Assembly (NCBI GenBank): GCA_902595175.1
Contig: CACJPB010000004.1
Location: 1-64,000 of the forward strand
Reading direction: 5' to 3'
Length of the DNA stretch: 64,000 nt
Source of the DNA: an uncultured Prochlorococcus sp.
Lineage (GTDB): Bacteria > Cyanobacteriota > Cyanobacteriia > PCC-6307 > Cyanobiaceae
Shown here in pieces: positions 59,269 to 64,000 of the stretch (position 1 is the first letter of the stretch; each line of letters begins with the position of its first letter). A model generated the notes under the pieces. The model was not told the DNA's origin. It did no database searches and was given only the letters and a program-made list of their open reading frames with translations. Both the position numbers and the translations under genes were made by a program.

Positions 59269-59364
59269 AATTTTATTCTCTAGATTATTAATCTAGTTGG
59301 AATTTAATAATTGGCCATTAGGAAATCACAAGATCACGACAAATTTAAAATTACTTAACAAAGC

Positions 59365-60069
59365 ATGGTACAAATTTATAAGAAAATTTTTATTTTTTTT
59401 AGCCATATAATTACTTTAAATCACACTAAATTATTGGATAAAGCATTACTTATTATCATGGCAAAATGGCATGGTTTTGGAAGATGCAAAACAAGATTAT
59501 CTAAAGATATAGGTAAAAGTAATTCTGCAAAGGTTCAAAGTGTAATGACTAAACACACTATTTCAGTCGCAAAATTTCTCCAAGAAAATAAACTAATTGA
59601 TATTTCTATCGCTATATCTGGTTTGGGGTTAGGTAATTGCAGAAGATGGACTAGAGAATTAGGCATCAATAAATTTAATTTACAGGGGAAGGGCTGCTTG
59701 GGAGAAAAAATGAAACGACAAATAATTATTAACAAAAAATTTTGTGCAAGAAATAAGCTCAAAAATATAATTTTTATTGGCACTGACCTTCCAGATTTAT
59801 GCCATCAAGATTTATTGAATACCCTAAAAGAGCTTCAACAAAATGATCTTATTTTAGGACCATCTAATGATGGAGGATATTGGCTTATTGGTTTATCAGA
59901 AAAAATAATATCCTCGCATATGTATTTACCTTTTATCAACATAAAATGGGGGACAAAAAATGTTCTTCAAAATACAATTGATAATTTTGCTTCCATAAAA
60001 TTAAAATATAAGTTTTTAGATAAAAAAATAGATATAGATACAATTATTGATATTGAAAATAGAAAGTAA
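59365..60069 (+). CDS. DUF2064/TIGR04282-type glycosyltransferase-like protein
   Basis: This 234-residue GT-A-like protein of the DUF2064 family, often next to a GT2 gene, resembles nucleotidyl- or sugar transferases. Motifs are LLIIMAKWHGFGRCKTRLS near residue 28, FIGTDLPDLCHQDL and the marker NDGGYWLIGL. The first 27 residues are less conserved and the true start could be later. It is paired with the following glycosyltransferase gene, 5 bp away. The product is not known. Confidence 0.8.
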   Translation: MVQIYKKIFIFFSHIITLNHTKLLDKALLIIMAKWHGFGRCKTRLSKDIGKSNSAKVQSVMTKHTISVAKFLQENKLIDISIAISGLGLGNCRRWTRELGINKFNLQGKGCLGEKMKRQIIINKKFCARNKLKNIIFIGTDLPDLCHQDLLNTLKELQQNDLILGPSNDGGYWLIGLSEKIISSHMYLPFINIKWGTKNVLQNTIDNFASIKLKYKFLDKKIDIDTIIDIENRK

Positions 60070-60074
60070 TCGAT

Positions 60075-60758
60075 TTGTCAAAAATCTCAATTATCATTCC
60101 AACTATTAATGAAGCTGATAATTTGCCATTATTGCTTTCAGACTTGTCAAGTATTCAGAAAGAGGGCGAAATCATAATTGTTGATAGTGGAAGTGAAGAT
60201 AAAACTATTGATATAGCGAAAATTTATGGAGCGAAAGTATGCATATCTAAACAAAGTAATAGAGGTTTACAATTAGATATTGGAGCTAAAAATTCCAAAG
60301 GAGAGTGGCTAATATTTTTACATGCAGACACAAGATTAAGGCATGATTGGTTTAAAAAAATAAATTCATTTTTAGAGGAAAACAAGAATAACATTTACTA
60401 TTTTGAATTCAAAATTAATCACAAAAAGATAATTTATAGAATCCTCGAAATTCTGGTGAATTTTAGAAGTAAATTTTTGAAACAACCCTATGGTGATCAA
60501 GGTTTAATAATTCATAGAACTACTTATTTTAAGAATAATGGTTTTAGAAAGATACCTTTGATGGAAGATATAGATTTTTTAAGGAGATTAAACAAAAAAA
60601 AAGATTTAAAACAATTAAATTTACCTATTTTTATAAGTGCAAGAAAATGGGAAAGAACTAATATTTTTCTCCAAGCAATTAAGAACTGGCAATTTAGAAG
60701 AAGATGGTTAAAAGGCGAATCGTTAAAATCTATATATTCTGACTACTACAAAAAATGA
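60075..60758 (+). CDS. Family 2 glycosyltransferase (TIGR04283-type)
   Basis: This 227-residue GT2 enzyme has IIPTINEADNLPLLLSDL at the N-terminus, the nucleotide-sugar pocket VDSGSEDKT, the DxD-like LHADTRLR and a PYGDQGLII stretch. The last, together with the partner protein upstream, is typical of TIGR04283. No membrane helix is seen. It starts at TTG at 60075 and ends directly before the convergent GNAT gene. Acceptor and sugar are unknown. Confidence 0.83.
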   Translation: MSKISIIIPTINEADNLPLLLSDLSSIQKEGEIIIVDSGSEDKTIDIAKIYGAKVCISKQSNRGLQLDIGAKNSKGEWLIFLHADTRLRHDWFKKINSFLEENKNNIYYFEFKINHKKIIYRILEILVNFRSKFLKQPYGDQGLIIHRTTYFKNNGFRKIPLMEDIDFLRRLNKKKDLKQLNLPIFISARKWERTNIFLQAIKNWQFRRRWLKGESLKSIYSDYYKK

Positions 60759-61289
60759 TTAATTTGCATACCAAAAAGCACATTTAGAGCCTCTAGGTTC
60801 TAGTGTCCAACCTTGTCTTTTATAAAATGAAACCACTTCAGCATCAGCAAAAAGGGTTACTTTAGAAATTCCAATATTTTTCAATTCCTTCAGGACATAT
60901 TTCATTAACTCTTTCCCCAATCCAAGACCTTGATAGACAGGGTTAATAGCCACGTCCCAAACTGTTGCTTCTAAAATTCCATCGCCAGTGCATCTTGCAA
61001 ATCCTACAAGTCTTGGGAATTTATCATCATGACGCCATAACCCAACCACCAAAATACTGAAATCTAAAGCTCTTTTTACCCTCCTAATAGGTCTCCTGCT
61101 CCAACCAACAGTTTGCAAAAGTTGGTCTAGTTCTATTAGATCTAAATCTTTATTTTTACTACATACAAATATTTCTTCTTTATTTGTTTGAGTAAACTCA
61201 TAAGAATTTAAACCATAGAGATCTATCAGCTCATCCCTTGAAATACTGTTTGATTTTTTTATTAATGATCCTTGGTTTCTAAAAATCAT
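60759..61289 (-). CDS. GNAT family N-acetyltransferase (Ycf52-like)
   Basis: This 176-residue protein has the GNAT fold with the acetyl-CoA pyrophosphate loop QGLGLGKELMKYVL near residue 115. An RVKRALDFSILVVGLWRHD segment before it and the C-terminal KVTLFADAEVVSFYKRQGW are also present. The sequence resembles the plastid Ycf52/nuclear-shuttle-type acetyltransferases of cyanobacteria. The substrate could be a protein N-terminus or lysine. The first base of the ATG (61289) overlaps the stop of the upstream ABC exporter gene. Confidence 0.83.
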   Translation of the reverse strand: MIFRNQGSLIKKSNSISRDELIDLYGLNSYEFTQTNKEEIFVCSKNKDLDLIELDQLLQTVGWSRRPIRRVKRALDFSILVVGLWRHDDKFPRLVGFARCTGDGILEATVWDVAINPVYQGLGLGKELMKYVLKELKNIGISKVTLFADAEVVSFYKRQGWTLEPRGSKCAFWYAN

Positions 61290-63085
61290 TAAAAATTCAC
61301 GAATCCTTTTTGTTGAAGCTCAGAGAGCTGAAAATATAAACCCTTTTTCAGTCTCAATTCACTATGTGTTCCCTCTTCAACTAATGATCCCCCTTTTAAG
61401 ACTAAAATCTTATCAGAACTTTCAATAGTTGCTAATCTGTGAGCTATAACTAATGCTGTTCTTTTTGACAGAATTCTCTCAAGATCTTTCTGTAAAGTAG
61501 CCTCTGTAGAGGGATCCATAAACGCAGTTGCTTCATCCATTATTAAGACAACAGGATTTCTAATCGCTACTCGAGCTACTGAAAGAAGTTGTCTCTCTCC
61601 AGAAGAGAGATTTCCTCCTCTTTCTCTTATTAAGGTGTTCAAACCTTCTGGTAATTTTCGTAATAAATTATCTAACCCTAATTCGTTACAAAGATTTTCT
61701 AATTCAAGATTATCTACATTGGAATTAAGTTTTAAATTATCTGCGACATTTCCACTAAAGATAAAGGTATCTTGCAAAACTACTCCCAACATATTTCTAA
61801 GAGTTGCAATAGGAATATCTTTGATATCTATGTCATCGATTAAAATTTGGCCTGACTGAGGCTCATACAATCTACATAATAATCTTATTATAGTGGTCTT
61901 ACCTGAACCAGTTGGCCCTACAAAAGCCACATGCTCTCCTGGATTGATCTTAAAAGATAAATTTTTTATAATATGTTCTCCTTCGTTGTAGAAAAAATTA
62001 ACATTCTTGAACTCAATTTTGCCTTTAAATTTTTTATTTACATTATCAGCATTTTCTAAAAAATGTTTTGCGGAAGTAGAGTCCTTAATCTGTATTTCTT
62101 CATCCAATAATTCGTTTATTCTTTCTACAGCTGTTAGACCTCCTTGTATTTGAGTAAATCTTTCTGCAAGCTGCCTAAGAGGTTCAAAAAGTCTTTGGGA
62201 ATATAAAATAAAGGTTGTTAATGTTCCTAAACCAATATTTCCAGAAGTAACAAGATAACCTCCAACTGCTAAAACCAAGGAAACTGCGGCAAGAGAAATC
62301 CATTCTATAAATGCTGAAATACTACTGTCATAAAATATTGTTCCATTAACTGCTTTCTTATAAGCAACTCCTGTTTTAGAAAATTTCTTGCTATTAAAAG
62401 CCTCTCTTCTAAACATCTGAACGACTTCTAAACCTTGAAGATTCTCTTGAAAATCAGAGTTGAGTTGAGACAATTCTTCCCTTACTTGATAATTGGCTCT
62501 TCTATAACGTTTTTGAAGCCAAATAATAAAATATGAAACTGGGATTTGAGTCAAAAGTAATAAAATGGCAAGCCCTCTATCAATTGAAAGCATTGTCAAA
62601 GAAATTACTATCAGACTGACGAAGTCAGCAATGACTCCAACTGCCCCACTACCAAAAACCTCGGCTAAAGCATCAACATCATTTGTTAATCTCGTTAATA
62701 ATTTCCCTACAGGCATTTTATCGTGATACTTAAGAGATAAAGATATTGAATGATCAAAAAGTTCCCTTCTTATTCTTGCTGTCAAACGTTGTCCCACTGC
62801 TTGGATATTGTAAGTTTGGTATCCTTGCAGAACTAATCTGAATAATACAGTTATAAATAAAGTTAGGATTATGGCATTTATTGACTGCCCAAAGAAAGTT
62901 TTACTTAGCCAAACATCTGTAGTTTCGTTCTTTAGAATAGTAATGGCTTGACCAACCAATAATGGTTGAATTGCTCCAGAGAAAGAAACAGGTAACAAAA
63001 CTATCAATATTAGATAGATTGTTTTTTTATCTTTAGTTAAATATTTACCTAACTTTTTAATCCTTCTGAAATCTTTAAAAAACAT
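61289..63085 (-). CDS. ABC exporter (multidrug/lipid type, fused TM-NBD)
   Basis: This 598-residue half-transporter of the MsbA/LmrA class acts as a dimer. Six membrane helices (about 20-320) precede the ATPase domain with Walker A VGPTGSGKTTIIRLL near residue 390. The NBD also has a signature reading LSSGERQLLSVARVAI and Walker B LIMDEATAFMDPSTE with the H-loop AHRLATI. The signature is LSSGE rather than LSGGQ. Substrates could be lipids or drugs. It is in one transcript with the GNAT gene and 12 bp downstream of hisG. Confidence 0.88.
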   Translation of the reverse strand: MFFKDFRRIKKLGKYLTKDKKTIYLILIVLLPVSFSGAIQPLLVGQAITILKNETTDVWLSKTFFGQSINAIILTLFITVLFRLVLQGYQTYNIQAVGQRLTARIRRELFDHSISLSLKYHDKMPVGKLLTRLTNDVDALAEVFGSGAVGVIADFVSLIVISLTMLSIDRGLAILLLLTQIPVSYFIIWLQKRYRRANYQVREELSQLNSDFQENLQGLEVVQMFRREAFNSKKFSKTGVAYKKAVNGTIFYDSSISAFIEWISLAAVSLVLAVGGYLVTSGNIGLGTLTTFILYSQRLFEPLRQLAERFTQIQGGLTAVERINELLDEEIQIKDSTSAKHFLENADNVNKKFKGKIEFKNVNFFYNEGEHIIKNLSFKINPGEHVAFVGPTGSGKTTIIRLLCRLYEPQSGQILIDDIDIKDIPIATLRNMLGVVLQDTFIFSGNVADNLKLNSNVDNLELENLCNELGLDNLLRKLPEGLNTLIRERGGNLSSGERQLLSVARVAIRNPVVLIMDEATAFMDPSTEATLQKDLERILSKRTALVIAHRLATIESSDKILVLKGGSLVEEGTHSELRLKKGLYFQLSELQQKGFVNF

Positions 63086-63097
63086 TTAGCTAATCTT

Positions 63098-63736
63098 CTA
63101 TAAAGCATTAGTTGATTCTATTGATAAAATAGTATCTCTGAGATGATTATCATCTAACCTCATAGATAAAGGATTTCCAATTAGTCTTGCAGTCGAGTAA
63201 TAAAGATCATCTACTTTAATTAAACCATTCTCTTTAAGAGTCTTTCCGGTTGCAACTAAATCAACTATTGCCTCTGCCATACCTGTAATAGGACCAAGCT
63301 CGACTGATCCTGTCAAATGAACTATTTCTACAGGAATATTTAATTCTTCAAAATAAGATCTTGCTGTTTTAATAAATTTACTTGCTACTTTACAATTCGC
63401 TGGAAGATCAGTTGGTTTTGAATAATTGCTATTTTTCTTAACCGCCAAGGACATATGACAACCACCAAATCCTAAATCTAATAACTTAGCGACTCTTAAT
63501 TCAGATTCTCGTAAAACGTCATACCCTACAATACCCAAATCAGCCTGACCATAACTTACATAAACAGGAACATCTCCATTTCTTACTAATAAAGCTTTTG
63601 CCCGTTTGCAATTTGATTCAAAGGTTAATGATCTATTATTTTCGTCCAACGCATCTGAGAAATCTAACCCAGCTCTTTTAAAAGTTGAAATTGAATCTTT
63701 TAACAGAGCTCCTTTTGGTAAAGCTATAGTAAACAT
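63098..63736 (-). CDS. hisG: ATP phosphoribosyltransferase, short form
   Basis: This enzyme carries out the first step of histidine synthesis. The 212-residue protein is the short form, which lacks the C-terminal regulatory domain and in other organisms needs HisZ. Motifs are [13 protein letters not shown] at the start, [20 protein letters not shown] and the PRPP-binding loop [23 protein letters not shown]. HisZ is not in the window. It is divergent from the glyoxalase II gene with a 38-bp gap. Confidence 0.94.
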   Translation of the reverse strand: MFTIALPKGALLKDSISTFKRAGLDFSDALDENNRSLTFESNCKRAKALLVRNGDVPVYVSYGQADLGIVGYDVLRESELRVAKLLDLGFGGCHMSLAVKKNSNYSKPTDLPANCKVASKFIKTARSYFEELNIPVEIVHLTGSVELGPITGMAEAIVDLVATGKTLKENGLIKVDDLYYSTARLIGNPLSMRLDDNHLRDTILSIESTNAL

Positions 63737-63774
63737 AGATCAATTTCTTCCAAAGTATTCATTCTAATTTAACA

Positions 63775-64000
63775 ATGGAATTTAATAAAGCTCGAAATAT
63801 AATCGGACTTAGAGTTTTAAGTGATAACGTCATTTGGTTGTTGGCAAAAGATAAATCCGTTGTGGTTGTAGATCCATCTGTTCACGAACCAGTTATTAAA
63901 TATATAAATGAAAACAATTTTCACCTAGAAGCCATTTTGCAAACTCATCATCATTCAGACCATATTGGAGGGACGAAGACTCTTATTGAAAGATGGCCAA
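63775..64000 (+). CDS. gloB: Hydroxyacylglutathione hydrolase (glyoxalase II), 5' part only
   Basis: This zinc hydrolase splits S-lactoylglutathione in methylglyoxal detoxification. The gene starts at the ATG at 63775 and runs off the window after about 75 codons. The visible protein shows the beta-strand start of the metallo-beta-lactamase fold and the metal motif THHHSDH at 57-63, followed by IGG, which is characteristic. Length and the later ligands cannot be checked. It fits with gor and the GST-like gene as part of glutathione chemistry. Confidence 0.85.
   Translation, partial: MEFNKARNIIGLRVLSDNVIWLLAKDKSVVVVDPSVHEPVIKYINENNFHLEAILQTHHHSDHIGGTKTLIERWP

Noticed and set aside
59269..59364. 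Replication origin upstream of dnaA
   Set aside because: No repeated DnaA-box-like nonamers are visible in the 96 bp.
1..64000. CRISPR arrays, rRNA genes, insertion sequences
   Set aside because: No regularly spaced repeats, rRNA-like segments or transposase genes were seen on either strand.

Overview
The window is a strongly AT-rich, very compact stretch of cyanobacterial chromosome. Solanesyl diphosphate synthase, menB/menD for phylloquinone, NDH-1 subunits NdhD and NdhL, plastocyanin, Ycf51, a cyAbrB regulator, a group 2 sigma factor and glgA/glgB all point to a picocyanobacterium. The base composition, near-zero intergenic spacing and frequent TTG starts fit Prochlorococcus, most likely a high-light-adapted strain. 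That assignment is from recognition, not from a search.

Layout. 1-4351 (minus): solanesyl diphosphate synthase (cut by the window edge), murI, a cell-wall amidase, a nitrilase-family amidase and comB. 4479-8093 (plus): aroA, an MnmC-like methyltransferase and glmU. 8082-13612 (minus): murF, glgA, menB, menD. 13663-14628 (plus): lepB and a DUF760 protein. 14635-19711 (minus): a DUF4336 protein, a Mn/Zn-type ABC importer (permease, ATPase, binding protein) and a DUF697 membrane protein whose GTPase part looks degenerate. 19877-28948 (plus): an RG-rich protein, trpS, thrS, glucokinase, thrB, ndhD and an M3 peptidase. 28941-35249 (minus): a lipase-like hydrolase, folB, proA and a TamB-like protein. 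35302-45599 (plus): Ycf51, two small proteins, a CocE-type hydrolase, glgB, hemE, an epimerase, petE and a ClpB. 45648-56599 mixes strands: a QueD-like protein, hisIE, a sigma factor, a DUF1232 protein, a small HTH protein, a YCII protein, cyAbrB, trpA, a DUF3007 protein, ndhL, tRNA-Leu(UAA), a small inserted block, pyrC, a Ca2+/cation antiporter and glutathione reductase. 56636-64000: a glutathione-S-transferase-like protein, dnaA, two sugar transferases, a GNAT acetyltransferase, an ABC exporter, hisG and the start of a glyoxalase II.

Most of this is core metabolism and housekeeping: peptidoglycan (murI, amidase, glmU, murF), glycogen (glgA, glgB, glk), amino acids (aroA, thrB, proA, trpA, hisIE, hisG), quinones (sds, menB, menD), electron transport (ndhD, ndhL, petE) and translation (trpS, thrS, tRNA-Leu).

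The one part that looks accessory is 51284-52829. It lies between an intact tRNA-Leu(UAA) and a second, partial copy of the first 39 nt of that tRNA together with its upstream promoter region. The block carries a small secreted protein, a membrane-anchored protein with an HExxH zinc-protease motif, and two exact copies of a 27-bp sequence that encodes the start of a signal peptide and follows each gene. No integrase is present. It resembles a minimal or decayed tRNA-associated element with an unusual 5'-half tRNA repeat, and it is the best candidate for something undescribed.
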